Under the pieces are notes generated by a model, which saw only the letters and a list, made by a program, of their open reading frames with translations, ran no database searches and was not told where the DNA came from. Position numbers and translations under genes: made by a program. Positions 1 to 9,418 of a stretch of 64,000 nucleotides of DNA are shown here, piece after piece (position 1 is the stretch's first letter; each line of letters opens with the position of its first letter). This stretch comes from F23-B02 sp963613665 (GTDB lineage: Bacteria > Bacillota > Clostridia > Oscillospirales > Oscillospiraceae), in the NCBI GenBank assembly GCA_963613665.1, contig CAVEAL010000004.1:1-64000 (forward strand), given 5' to 3'.

Positions 1-61
1 CAAAATGCTCGGCGGAAAAGTGCAGTCAAAAAAGTCCCGCGAGGGACTTTTTTGACAAGCT
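1..61 (-). repeat. Partial inverted copy of a structured intergenic repeat
   Basis: The reverse complement of this stretch matches 36736-36796 almost base for base: a 14-bp hairpin with a T-rich arm, then a spacer ending in the GAGCATTTTG box. Only two loop bases and one T of the run differ. The copy is cut by the window edge, so the rest of the element presumably lies outside. It sits just downstream of rpmA. Confidence 0.8.
25..56. terminator. Hairpin with A/T-tailed arms, likely bidirectional terminator
   Basis: A perfect 14-bp stem (GTCAAAAAAGTCCC and its complement) closes a GCGA loop. The A-run and T-run lie within the arms, so it could act on either strand. It would end rplU-rpmA transcription coming from the right. 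Confidence 0.6.
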
Positions 62-64
62 GAA

Positions 65-89
65 ATGCCGGACGGGATTCGTCCGGCAT
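65..89 (-). terminator. GC-rich hairpin just after rpmA
   Basis: A 10-bp stem (ATGCCGGACG / CGTCCGGCAT) lies about 12 bases past the rpmA stop. The U-tract after it is weak, so it may work together with the 25-56 hairpin. Confidence 0.45.
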
Positions 90-101
90 CGTCATGTTAA
101 T

Positions 102-365
102 TTACTGAGCGATCTCTTCGTAAACAGAAACCTGCTTGCGATCCTTATCCTTGCGCTCGAACTTTACCTTGCCGTCTACGAGGGCGAACAGGGTGTCGTC
201 CTTACCCTTACCAACGTTGGTGCCGGGATGGATCTTAGTTCCGCGCTGTCTGACGAGGATATTGCCGGCCAGGACGAACTGACCGTCTGCTCTTTTAACA
301 CCAAGACGCTTGGACTCACTGTCGCGGCCGTTCTTGGTAGAACCCATACCTTTTTTATGTGCCAT
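102..365 (-). CDS. rpmA: 50S ribosomal protein bL27
   Basis: The 87-residue product is a full-length bL27, a component of the large ribosomal subunit near the peptidyl-transferase centre. It starts directly with MAHKKG, and GGAGGTG lies upstream at good spacing. Many Firmicutes make bL27 with an N-terminal extension that the protease Prp removes, and they encode prp between rplU and rpmA. Here only about 38 bases separate the genes, and the in-frame upstream codons do not encode the LQLF-type cleavage motif. The gene is the second of an rplU-rpmA operon. Confidence 0.97.
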   Translation of the reverse strand: MAHKKGMGSTKNGRDSESKRLGVKRADGQFVLAGNILVRQRGTKIHPGTNVGKGKDDTLFALVDGKVKFERKDKDRKQVSVYEEIAQ

Positions 366-403
366 TAAGGTTACACCTCCATTATCAGTAGTAGCGGGGA
401 AAA

Positions 404-718
404 TTATGCGTTGATGGTTTCGATCTGAACCTTGGTATAAGGCTGTCTGTGACCCTGCGTTCTGCGGTAGCCCTTTTTGGGCTTCATCTTGTAAACGCGG
501 ACCTTCTTGCCCTTGCCGTTCTTTACGACGTTTGCGGAAACGGTAGCGCCTTCGATAACGGGAGCGCCGAAAACGGTGCTGTCGCCGTCGATAACTGCGA
601 GGACCTTATCGAACTTAACGGTCTCGCCGGCCTCAACGTCAAGCTTCTCAACGAAGATAACGTCGCCTTCTGCTACGCGGTACTGCTTTCCGCCGGTCAT
701 GATGATAGCATGCTTCAT
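404..718 (-). CDS. rplU: 50S ribosomal protein bL21
   Basis: The 104-residue product has the normal length for bL21, a 23S rRNA-binding protein of the large subunit. It shows the family N-terminus (TGGKQYRV) and the lysine-rich loop KPKKGYRRTQGHRQ near the C-terminus. The gene is transcribed first, ahead of rpmA. A promoter at 802-830 and a conserved-looking leader before the start codon suggest autoregulation of the L21 type. The start is preceded by AAAGGA. Confidence 0.97.
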   Translation of the reverse strand: MKHAIIMTGGKQYRVAEGDVIFVEKLDVEAGETVKFDKVLAVIDGDSTVFGAPVIEGATVSANVVKNGKGKKVRVYKMKPKKGYRRTQGHRQPYTKVQIETINA

Positions 719-724
719 AAATTA

Positions 725-795
725 ACGATCCTTTCTTCAGGTCTCGCTCTCATGGGTGCCGGACGTACGCCGGACTTCGACCCATTCAATGCGGC
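725..795 (-). promoter_or_regulatory. L21 leader (ribosomal protein autoregulatory RNA)
   Basis: Between the mapped -10 box and rplU, the RNA contains GAGCCGCATTGAATGGGTCGAAG, split here as GAGCCGCATTGAA and GGGTCGAAG, then a GTCCGGCGTACGTCCGGC hairpin and CCCATGAGAGCGAGACC. From memory this resembles the Firmicutes L21 leader family that precedes rplU. A covariance-model search was not possible here. Confidence 0.6.
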
Positions 796-801
796 TCGAA
801 T

Positions 802-830
802 AGCATATCACTTCAGCCCTGAATTGTCAA
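802..830 (-). promoter_or_regulatory. Sigma-A promoter of rplU-rpmA
   Basis: On the minus strand TTGACA (830-825) and TATGCT (807-802) are separated by 17 bp. Transcription would start at about 795, right at the leader. Confidence 0.75.
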
Positions 831-843
831 GCATTTTTGCCGC

Positions 844-1872
844 TTACCGTGAGCTTTTAAGGCTTTTTTCGCCGATTATGATGCCGAGATTCATCCTGCG
901 GATTATTTCTGTCATCACTATCGAGACGGAGTACACCGCGACGAAGGTAACGATGCTTATGAGATAGGGATTTACCGTGCTGTCACGGAAGGCGTAGAAA
1001 ATAAGATATATCATCATCGGATGAAGAAGGTATATGCCGAAGCTGTCTTTTTTCAGCAGAGCATAGGATGCATGCCCCTCGAGGCCCGGAATGCCGATGG
1101 GCATGGAAACTGCGAATATAAACAGTATTGAGCCGAACGCCGCAAGGTATCTCAAATGCGCGGAGGCGAGTATGCTGAGCCATGCTGCCGCAGACAGTAT
1201 CAGACACATGACAAGGTGCTTTCTGATAAACCCTGCGAATTTATCCCAATGGCTGTTTATAAGCGTGCCGGCGTAGAAATACAGAATGTAGTGCAGCGTC
1301 TGATGAAGCTGGAAATACGGTGCGCTCCAGCGCGTTCCGATGTACGACATGACGGCAGCTATGGGAAGAATGATGAACGGAGTGCACTTTTCCGTAACAT
1401 CGCGCAGCAGCGCGCAAAGAATGAAAATACAAAACAGAGACATGCAGAACCACAAATGTCTTGTTAGTCCGCCAAGCAGTGTGCCTCGGATGAGAAACTC
1501 ATGGTACGACCACGAAACGACTCCGACTTTTATGACCACCGGCGCAACGATGAACGCACTGAAAACATAGTATGGGATCATCAGACGCTTGAATTTGTTC
1601 CCGATAAAGCGCAGCCGGTTCTGATATTTTCCTATACTTATACAGTAATCGTAAACGGCGCCGCAGATGCACATGAATATCGGCATCGTTGCCACGGCGA
1701 GCACGGCGTACACAGATGCGAGCAGACGAGAGGAAGTTATTTGAGGAACGGCGGCATGATCGGAATACATGACTGTTATGTGCTGGAGCACGACAAGTAT
1801 TTCCACCGCGACCTTTATGAAATCGTATATCTGCGTCTTTTTGGCTGCTGAAAGCATGTTTTCGGTATCCAC
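844..1872 (-). CDS. Acyltransferase 3 family membrane protein
   Basis: The 342-residue polytopic membrane protein has about ten hydrophobic segments. It carries the features of acyltransferase-3 (OafA/WecH-type) enzymes, which O-acylate sugars or other surface molecules: a histidine in the first segment (VVLQHITVM) and a loop ending in HLWF before a long membrane stretch. The start is GTG with GGAGG seven bases upstream. It is a single gene, and its 3' end abuts the rplU promoter. The acyl acceptor cannot be told from sequence; nearby glycan genes make a surface polysaccharide plausible. Confidence 0.75.
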   Translation of the reverse strand: MDTENMLSAAKKTQIYDFIKVAVEILVVLQHITVMYSDHAAVPQITSSRLLASVYAVLAVATMPIFMCICGAVYDYCISIGKYQNRLRFIGNKFKRLMIPYYVFSAFIVAPVVIKVGVVSWSYHEFLIRGTLLGGLTRHLWFCMSLFCIFILCALLRDVTEKCTPFIILPIAAVMSYIGTRWSAPYFQLHQTLHYILYFYAGTLINSHWDKFAGFIRKHLVMCLILSAAAWLSILASAHLRYLAAFGSILFIFAVSMPIGIPGLEGHASYALLKKDSFGIYLLHPMMIYLIFYAFRDSTVNPYLISIVTFVAVYSVSIVMTEIIRRMNLGIIIGEKSLKSSR

Positions 1873-1969
1873 CTGCTGACCTCCGATGATGCATATTAAA
1901 CAATAAGATTTTATCAGAATCGGCCCGGTGCGTCAATAAGCGCCGAAAGCAGAGTTTTTTATGCCGCGC

Positions 1970-1998
1970 TTGCAAAACACGGACAAACATGACATAAT
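1970..1998 (+). promoter_or_regulatory. Probable promoter of the cardiolipin synthase gene
   Basis: TTGCAA and CATAAT are separated by 17 bp, about 40 bases before the GTG start. Confidence 0.5.
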
Positions 1999-2039
1999 AT
2001 AATAATTAACATACCTTTGCGAGAAAGGAGAGCATACGA

Positions 2040-3557
2040 GTGCTGAAAAAACTGCTTTCACGAACCGCGATAACGGCGCTGCTCATTCTGGTGCAGATCG
2101 CGTGGATAGCGGCGCTGCTCCTGCGTCTGGGCGACGCAATGCCGATGCTTAACTATATCCTGCGCATACTGAGCCTTGTCGCCATCCTGCACGTCATAAA
2201 AAACGACATGGATCCGTCTTATAAGGTGAGCTGGGTGCTGTTCATTGCGCTTTTGCCGCTGTTCGGCGGACTTATGTATGTCCTGTTCGGCAACAAGCGT
2301 CCGACAAAAATCGCGCGCGATAAGCTCAACGTTCAGTTTGAGGACACTCAGCGCTACTACAGCCTGCGGCCATCGCTCACCGAGGAGATAGACGACGACG
2401 GAGTGCGCGGACTGTTTAAGTACCTCGAATCATACAGCGGCTACAGAGCCTGCCGCGATACGAAAACGGAGTATTTTCCCGTCGGCGAGGACATGTACGC
2501 AAGCCTCCTGCCGGAGCTTGAAAAAGCGGAAAAATTCATTTTCCTTGAATATTTCATCATAAATCAGGGGCAAATGTGGGATTCGATACTGGAGATACTG
2601 CGCGACAAGGTCGCGCACGGCGTGGATGTGCGCGTCATATACGACGATGTCGGCTGTGCCGACTATATGCCGGCAAAATACTATCAGACTCTGCGAAGCT
2701 ATGGCATCAAGGCGGTGGCGTTCAATAAATTCGTGCCGCTGGTCAGTATCGTCATGAATAACCGCGACCACCGAAAGATAACCGTCATCGACGGCAAGGT
2801 AGGATTTATAGGCGGCATAAACATAAGCGACGAGTATATAAACAAAAAAGAGCGCTTCGGCCACTGGAAGGACACGGGGCTTATGTTCAAAGGACCGGGC
2901 GTGGAGAACCTTACGCTCATGTTCCTTGAAATGTGGAACGCCTTCAATGAAAACGAGGGCAGCTACAGCGACTATGTGCCCGTGGAGTACACCGAGAGCG
3001 GAAACGCACAGGACGGCTTCGTTCTCAGCTTTTCCGACAGTCCGCTCGATGACGAGAATACGAGCGAAAACGTATATACCGATATACTCTACAGTGCAAA
3101 CGACTATGTCTATATAACGACGCCGTACCTTGCCATTGACAGCAGCCTGCAGAACGCACTGTGCATGGCGGCAAAGCGCGGCGTTGATGTGCGGCTCATT
3201 ACCCCGGGAATACCGGATAAAAAGATGGTCTACCGTCTGACGAGGTCGTATTACGCCTCGCTCATCCGTGCGGGCGTGAAGATCTATGAATATACGCCCG
3301 GCTTTATCCATGCTAAAAGCTTCGTCTCGGACGATAAGCTCGGCGTTGTCGGCACGATAAACATGGACTACCGCAGCCTGTATCTGCATTTTGAGTGCGG
3401 AACGCTCATGTACGACTGTCCCGCCGTCATAGACCTCAGGAATGACGATCTTGCAACGATCGAAAAAAGCCGCAGGATCGAGCTTGGCGACTGCCATACG
3501 AGCTTTTTCGGTGAGCTTCTCGACCGCATCCTGCGCGTCCTCGCTCCGCTGCTATAG
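2040..3557 (+). CDS. cls: Cardiolipin synthase
   Basis: The 505-residue product is a phospholipase-D-type cardiolipin synthase, which condenses two phosphatidylglycerols at the membrane. Two N-terminal membrane segments (about 8-55) and a short PLDc_N-like segment precede two HKD motifs: HRKITVID (near residue 243) and HAKSFVSDD (near 423). Length and order match the Firmicutes ClsA type. GTG is taken as the start because GAAAGGAGA sits upstream. The gene is monocistronic, with a promoter at 1970-1998 and a strong terminator at 3643-3689. Confidence 0.93.
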   Translation: MLKKLLSRTAITALLILVQIAWIAALLLRLGDAMPMLNYILRILSLVAILHVIKNDMDPSYKVSWVLFIALLPLFGGLMYVLFGNKRPTKIARDKLNVQFEDTQRYYSLRPSLTEEIDDDGVRGLFKYLESYSGYRACRDTKTEYFPVGEDMYASLLPELEKAEKFIFLEYFIINQGQMWDSILEILRDKVAHGVDVRVIYDDVGCADYMPAKYYQTLRSYGIKAVAFNKFVPLVSIVMNNRDHRKITVIDGKVGFIGGINISDEYINKKERFGHWKDTGLMFKGPGVENLTLMFLEMWNAFNENEGSYSDYVPVEYTESGNAQDGFVLSFSDSPLDDENTSENVYTDILYSANDYVYITTPYLAIDSSLQNALCMAAKRGVDVRLITPGIPDKKMVYRLTRSYYASLIRAGVKIYEYTPGFIHAKSFVSDDKLGVVGTINMDYRSLYLHFECGTLMYDCPAVIDLRNDDLATIEKSRRIELGDCHTSFFGELLDRILRVLAPLL

Positions 3558-3642
3558 CAGCAAAAAAACTGCCGCTCTCTGCTGCGGGCTGATAACGAAG
3601 TAATATCCAAACAAAGTTATCAGGCGTAGTAAGGGCAAACAG

Positions 3643-3689
3643 AAAATCACCGGGATTGGTCTGTTACAGACTTTTCCCGGTGATTTTTT
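3643..3689 (+). terminator. Intrinsic terminator after cls
   Basis: A long stem (AAAATCACCGGGA pairing with TCCCGGTGATTTT) with a loop of about 20 bases is followed by a T-run. Confidence 0.8.
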
Positions 3690-4495
3690 ATATCCACACA
3701 TTCGATTTGAACAGTCTTCTTCGGTGCAATGATTGCAGAATATCAAAGGAGGAACGGCGGATGAAGCAAAACTGGTATAATCCGTAATGCCTTGCATGCT
3801 GTGACGCGCTGGGCAGGATAAACATCTTCGCCGGAACAAAGCAGAACAGCGCAAGCTACGTCAAGGCGCAGAGAGACATACGCAAATACGCCGCCGACAG
3901 GAGCAGCACAAAGGGCAGAGCACCGCCGAAAAATGGCGGGGAGAAGCATAGCATCGAGACACTGCCGGACGGGAAAAAATATGTTCGCGCCGACAGACAG
4001 GTCATTTTCGGAAATGATCCTGCATCGTGGAGCGAACAGCTTGAAGATTATATCAACGGCAAGATACGCCGAGGGCAGAATGTCCAGCTTATAGCCGAGG
4101 ACGGGGATGTGCTCACGCTTACCGCAAAAACCGCCGGTAAAGTTGCGTCACGCTACAGAGACGGCAAAACCATGAGCGACGAGGAATACGCACGCAAGGT
4201 CAGCGCCGGAGCGCACATTGACGAACTCGCGCAGGTATCTGCACGAGGCAACAAAACCGTGCCTGATGTTGATGGCCGTCATGGCGAAATGGCAAAGGAC
4301 GGCTGGAATTACCGAACTGCGTACTTCCTTGACTTTGATGGCAAATATTACAGATGCAGAATTTCTGTTGCACTCGGTTCAGATGGCAAGGCTGTCTATA
4401 ATATCGGCGCAATGGAAGAAAGAAGCTTCCCCACTGCGCGAAAAGCGCTTAACGGCTCTTCCGCAAAAAGCGGCGCTCTGGGCAGGGAAGCTTCT

Positions 4496-4552
4496 TCTGA
4501 GAACAGTATACGCAGCTCCGAGGAAAATGTCAACGAGAAATTTTCCCGCGAA
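4496..4552 (+). repeat. Interdomain linker repeat, copy 1
   Basis: This stretch encodes SENSIRSSEENVNEKFSRE and nearly repeats 5558-5614 at both DNA and protein level. The two copies bracket the central domains of the polyvalent protein remnant. Confidence 0.8.
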
Positions 4553-5557
4553 GTAAAAGACGCAGAAGAGTATTTCGGTACTACCTACAAAATCAAAGAA
4601 GCCGGTTATATCTGCACAGACGGCAAAATGCTTGATTTTTCAGGCAGGCACGAGGGAGCGCCGGGCGGCTACAGAACGGTTGACCACCGTGATATAACAG
4701 ACGCACTCGGTGAAGACTACGGCGACGGCGACTACAGCGGCGGCATGGTCAAATTCATGAGCGAGGGCAACATCCGCGTTTCGCCCGAGATCGGCGGCAT
4801 AAATCTGTCAGTTGCGCCGAACAAGTCTCAGCGCAGCACGCTTGACAGATACATATCGTCGTTCAGAGGCGAGGTCGTACTTGATATCGACAACACAAAC
4901 GGTGATACCGTCGCGTCGGTCGAATATCCGAAATACACTCACTCGTCGGTCGTTCTCAAAGATATAGACGATTATTTTAACAAGGGTAAAGTACCTGAGC
5001 CGTTTACAAGCGGGGTGAAGTATTCGCTTGAGGGCAAGAACAAGGATGGCATTGAAGTCTATACGACAAGTGAAGATGTTCGTTCACTTACGCGCAAAGA
5101 GCGTCAGAAAAAATTCCTTGAAATCATGCAGAATGAGTATAGGGGAAGAACAGCTAAGTTTAATCGAAACGGGCATACTTATTATGCAACGTTCGATGAG
5201 AACGATATTCGAAAAAATATCTATGGTGATAAGCGCTCGTCAGGAAGAGGTTATAATGCCAAACTGAAAGTCGGTGCTGATGGCAACGTATTTGAGCTCG
5301 TTGAAAATTCAAAATACGATGGCAGTAAAGTTGAACAGGGCAAAAACATTCAAGCTCATAAGCAAGTGCGGTATTGGGATTACTTTGTTAAAACTGTGCA
5401 GATTGACAATGAAGTATTTGACCTGCTTGCAAATGTACGCCGCAAGTCAGCCGGAGACTATGTGTATTCGATACAGCTGCGTGCGAATAAATCAATAGAG
5501 GCATCCGCCGCGCAGCAACCTGACCAAAAGGCCGGCATCAATAAGGCGGCAAATGCC

Positions 5558-5614
5558 TCTGAAAACAGTATACGCAATACTTCCGAAAATGTCAACGAGA
5601 AATTTTCCCGCGAG
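5558..5614 (+). repeat. Interdomain linker repeat, copy 2
   Basis: This stretch encodes SENSIRNTSENVNEKFSRE. It shares long identical runs with 4496-4552, including the bases encoding ENVNEKFSRE. Confidence 0.8.
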
Positions 5615-6552
5615 CCGGAGAGGCTAAACGAGCTGCGGCGGCAGAATGAGCAGCTGCGCGAGCGCGTGGACTACTGGAAGCGGCAGACAAAGCCGACGAA
5701 GGTCAGGCAGCTGCGCATGGACGATATCCGCAGGCTGGCAAAAGAGGTCGTTGAGATGAGCGAAACAGACCTCAAGCCGAAGGATATCACCGAGGGGCTT
5801 ACTGAACTGGGCAAGTATCTTCTCAACGAAAAGGAGCTGCGCTACACCGATGTCTCCAAGATAGCGGAGGATATCGCCGCAGACGTTATCGAAAACGCGA
5901 CGGCTATAGCCAACGAGGAAGACACAGCTATTAACAATGAGCTGCGTGACTATCTCAAGCGCGTTAAATTGCGCAATGACGGTTCAGCCGAGTTTGAAAG
6001 CATACGCAGCAGCTATAAGCGGCGCATAATGTTTGACAAAAACGGGCTGGGCGTAGATACAGCGTATATGGAGCTGCATGATATGTTCGGTGAGGGCTAT
6101 TTCCCCGAGGATATCATTAATCCGGCAGACCAGCTCGAGCGCATAGCAGAGGTGCTTGACAACACCGCGCCGAGATACGCAAATCCCAACGGCTATTATG
6201 CTAAAGAGGCTACGGAGTTTTTACGCAATTACATCATTGACAGTATGCTCGGCGAGGATATGCGGCAGGCTGCGCCGACTTATGCCGACAAAGCAGAGGC
6301 AAAGCTTGCAGCGACAAAGGCGGAGTACACAAAGCGGATAAACAAGGCTGTTGCAAATGAGCGCCAGCGCGGCGAGAAGCGTTTGCAGCGGCTTTTTTGA
6401 TTCGGAAGGTGATCTTACAATGCATAATTGCGGCCACAAATCATCTCGCCTTTTGCCGTGATCTATGGTAGAATAGACTTACGCAAACGGCGACAGTCCG
6501 AAAAGCGGCAGAGCCGTTGACATGGGATAAAACAAATTAAGGAGATTTGAAC

Positions 6553-7440
6553 GTGAAAGGAATAATTTTGGCAGGGGGGACAGGCACGAGGCTGTACCCG
6601 CTGACACTGGTGACAAGCAAGCAGCTGCTGCCGGTATATGATAAGCCGATGATCTACTATCCGCTGTCAACATTGATGCTGGCAGGCATCAGGGAGATAC
6701 TGATCATTTCCACACCGGCGGATCTCCCGAATTTCCGCCGTCTTCTCGGTGACGGAAGCATGTTCGGACTGAGCCTGTCATATGCAGAGCAAGCGTCGCC
6801 CGACGGTCTGGCGCAGGCATTTCTTATCGGCAGGGAGTTTATCGGTGACGCGGCCTGCGCCATGGTTTTGGGCGACAACATATTTTACGGCAACGGCTTC
6901 GGAGCCCTGCTGCGCACGGCGGCGGACAATGCCGAAACCGGCGGCCGAGCGACGATCTTCGGCTACTATGTAACGGATCCGGAGCGCTTCGGAGTTGTCG
7001 GCTTTGATGACGGCGGAAGAGCGGTTTCGATCGAAGAAAAGCCCGTGCACCCTAAGAGCAGCTACGCCGTTACGGGACTTTACTTTTATCCGAGCCGCGT
7101 CAGCGACAAGGCGGCGCAGATTGCACCGTCTTCCCGCGGTGAGCTTGAGATCACTACGCTCAATGAGATGTATCTGAAGGAGCGGCGGCTGGATGTACAG
7201 CTGCTGGGGCGCGGCTTTGCGTGGCTGGATACCGGCACGATGGATTCGCTGGCAGAAGCGACCGATTTCGTGCGGGTCATCCAGAACAGACAGGGCATTG
7301 AGATATCGGCACCGGAGGAGATAGCATATCGCAACGGCTGGATAACGCAGGCCGAGCTCCTGAAGGCTGCCGGGCGCTATGACAGATCGCCCTACGGAGT
7401 ACATCTGAAGCGGGTAGCAGAGGGTAAAATTAAGTATTGA
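6553..7440 (+). CDS. rfbA: Glucose-1-phosphate thymidylyltransferase
   Basis: RmlA makes dTDP-glucose from dTTP and glucose-1-phosphate, the first step to dTDP-L-rhamnose. The nucleotidyltransferase signature GGTGTRLYPLT is at residues 8-18, followed by DKPMIYYPLS, and the length is normal. GTG at 6553 is preferred because AAGGAG lies about 8 bases upstream and the family begins MKGIILAGG. A TTG at 6547 is closer to the ribosome site and less likely. TGGTAGAAT at 6466-6474 could be an extended -10 element. It is the first gene of a tight four-gene rhamnose operon. Confidence 0.96.
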   Translation: MKGIILAGGTGTRLYPLTLVTSKQLLPVYDKPMIYYPLSTLMLAGIREILIISTPADLPNFRRLLGDGSMFGLSLSYAEQASPDGLAQAFLIGREFIGDAACAMVLGDNIFYGNGFGALLRTAADNAETGGRATIFGYYVTDPERFGVVGFDDGGRAVSIEEKPVHPKSSYAVTGLYFYPSRVSDKAAQIAPSSRGELEITTLNEMYLKERRLDVQLLGRGFAWLDTGTMDSLAEATDFVRVIQNRQGIEISAPEEIAYRNGWITQAELLKAAGRYDRSPYGVHLKRVAEGKIKY

Positions 7441-7457
7441 AGAACGAGGTCAGAAAT

Positions 7458-8492
7458 ATGACGATACTTGTTACGGGCGGAGCCGGATTTATCGGCGCAA
7501 ATTTCATTTACTATCTGCTGAGCGAACATCCGGCGGAACGGGTGGTCTGTGTAGACTGCCTGACATATGCAGGTAATCTATGCACGCTGAAAGAGGCGCT
7601 CAAACGCGATAATTTTGCTTTTTACAAAGCAAATATCTGCGACAGAGCGGCGATCTACGGTATATTCGAAGCGGAGCATCCGGATATCGTCGTGAATTTT
7701 GCGGCGGAAAGTCATGTTGACCGTTCGATCGAGTCTCCGGAGATATTCCTGCAAACCAATATCCTCGGGACGCAGGTGATGATGGACGCCTGCCGCAGGT
7801 ACGGAACTAAGCGCTATCATCAGGTTTCGACCGATGAGGTATACGGTGATCTGCCGCTTGACCGCCCGGATTTGTTTTTCACGGAAGAGACGCCGATCCG
7901 CACCTCCAGCCCTTACAGCGCATCCAAGGCGTCGGCCGATCTGCTGGCTGCGGCTTATTTCCGCACTTACGGACTTCCCGTAACCGTTTCAAGATGCTCC
8001 AATAACTACGGGCCGTATCAGTTTCCCGAAAAGCTGATACCTCTTATGATAGCCAATGCCCTGAACGATAAGCCGATGCCGATCTACGGAAAAGGCGAGA
8101 ACGTTCGTGACTGGCTGTATGTCGGCGATCACTGCCGTGCCATCGACCTGATCATCCGCAATGCCGAGCCCGGCAAGGTGTACAACATAGGCGGGCACAA
8201 CGAGATGAGAAACATAGATATTGCAAAGCTGGTCTGCCGCCGCCTTAATAAGCCGGAGAGCCTGATAACATATGTTGCAGACAGAAAGGGTCACGATATG
8301 CGCTATGCCATTGACCCTGAGAAGATACACCGCGAGCTCGGCTGGCTGCCGGAGACACGGTTTGAAGACGGTATCGAAAAGACCGTGCAGTGGTATCTGG
8401 AAAACCGCCGGTGGTGGGAGGATATCCTCTCCGGAGAGTATCGGAATTACCGCGAAAAAATGTACGGCGATCGTAAGGAGATAAAGAAGTGA
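7458..8492 (+). CDS. rfbB: dTDP-glucose 4,6-dehydratase
   Basis: RmlB is an extended short-chain dehydrogenase that converts dTDP-glucose to the 4-keto-6-deoxy sugar. Visible motifs are TGGAGFIG (NAD binding, residues 6-13), STDEVYG (catalytic Thr/Asp/Glu) and YSASK (catalytic Tyr and Lys). ATG at 7458 has GAGGT upstream and starts the family-typical MTILVTGGAGFIG; a TTG at 7437 overlaps rfbA and lacks a ribosome site. It is the second gene of the operon, overlapping rfbD by four bases. Confidence 0.96.
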   Translation: MTILVTGGAGFIGANFIYYLLSEHPAERVVCVDCLTYAGNLCTLKEALKRDNFAFYKANICDRAAIYGIFEAEHPDIVVNFAAESHVDRSIESPEIFLQTNILGTQVMMDACRRYGTKRYHQVSTDEVYGDLPLDRPDLFFTEETPIRTSSPYSASKASADLLAAAYFRTYGLPVTVSRCSNNYGPYQFPEKLIPLMIANALNDKPMPIYGKGENVRDWLYVGDHCRAIDLIIRNAEPGKVYNIGGHNEMRNIDIAKLVCRRLNKPESLITYVADRKGHDMRYAIDPEKIHRELGWLPETRFEDGIEKTVQWYLENRRWWEDILSGEYRNYREKMYGDRKEIKK

Positions 8493-9418
8493 AAGCATTT
8501 GTCACCGGTGCCAGCGGACAGCTCGGTCATGACGTGGTGAGGGAACTTGCAAGGAGACAATATACCGTTGTCGGAAGCGGACGATCTGCGATCAGCGGCT
8601 GCCCTGACGCGGCCGTGTCGTATCTTCAGCTTGATATTACCGATGCAGGGGCCGTGCGGCGGGCGATAGAAGTCGCTTGTCCCGATGTCGTTATCCACTG
8701 TGCGGCATGGACGGCAGTCGATAAGGCGGAGCTTCCCGGGAACAGGGATGCGGTGCGCGCCGTCAATGAGGGCGCATCGCTCAGCATCGCACAGTGCTGC
8801 AAAGCGCTCGGCTGCAAAATGATCTATATCAGCACCGACTATGTTTTTAACGGCCGGGGAGAAAAACCGTGGGAGCCTGACTGTAAGGACTATGCGCCGC
8901 TCAATTGGTACGGTCAGACGAAACTGCTCGGTGAACTGGCCGTATCGGAAACGGCGGATAAGTTTTTTATCGTCAGAACGGAGTGGGTATTCGGCGAGAA
9001 CGGCGGAAACTTTGTAAAAACCATGCTTGAGCTCGGGAAAACGCATGACAGGCTCAAGGTAGTGTGCGACCAGATCGGAAGACCTGCCTATACGCCTGAT
9101 TTAGCCCGCCTGCTGGTCGATATGGCCGGGACCGAGAGCTACGGCTATTATCATGCAACAAACTCAGGGGAATATATAAGCCGCTGCGATTTTGCCCGTG
9201 AAATTTTCAGGGCAGCCGGATATTCTACGGAAGTAATTCCGGTCACCACCGCAGGGTACGGAGCATCAGGAGCGAGCCGCCCCCTTAACGGCAGACTGGA
9301 TACCAGGAAGCTGACTCAGGCGGGCTTTGAGCCGCTGCCGGACTGGAAGGACGCGCTCAGGCATTTTTTGCTGCACAAGGAGAATGATAATGAGACAAAT
9401 ACGGGTAACACGCTGTGA
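8489..9418 (+). CDS. rfbD: dTDP-4-dehydrorhamnose reductase
   Basis: RmlD reduces dTDP-4-keto-L-rhamnose to dTDP-L-rhamnose with NAD(P)H, the last step. Its motifs are TGASGQLGHD at the N-terminus, STDYVFNG, and YGQTKLLGE with the catalytic YxxxK. GTG at 8489 overlaps the rfbB stop and has AAGGAG upstream. The C-terminal residues run into rfbC, whose start lies 29 bases before the rfbD stop, so translational coupling is likely. Confidence 0.95.
   Translation: MKAFVTGASGQLGHDVVRELARRQYTVVGSGRSAISGCPDAAVSYLQLDITDAGAVRRAIEVACPDVVIHCAAWTAVDKAELPGNRDAVRAVNEGASLSIAQCCKALGCKMIYISTDYVFNGRGEKPWEPDCKDYAPLNWYGQTKLLGELAVSETADKFFIVRTEWVFGENGGNFVKTMLELGKTHDRLKVVCDQIGRPAYTPDLARLLVDMAGTESYGYYHATNSGEYISRCDFAREIFRAAGYSTEVIPVTTAGYGASGASRPLNGRLDTRKLTQAGFEPLPDWKDALRHFLLHKENDNETNTGNTL

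Larger units (their letters stand above)
3761..6400 (+). pseudogene. Decayed phage/ICE large polyvalent protein fragment
   Basis: AAAGGAGG precedes an ATG at 3761, but TAA interrupts the frame at 3785. The same frame then stays open to 6400; a GTG at 4109 would give 763 residues. Three blocks recall large polyvalent protein-associated (LPD) domains of Clostridia phages and conjugative elements: one around RADRQVIFGND...YRTAYFLDFDGKYY; one beginning at KDAEEYFGTTYKIKEAGYI; and an LPD3-like block with VRYWDYFVKTVQID. A coiled-coil tail follows. Family members are usually far longer and carry enzymatic domains, none of which is seen here. A 17-codon tail (3711-3764) overlapping the ATG may be the end of another element gene. 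No integrase, transposase or att site was found. Confidence 0.7.
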
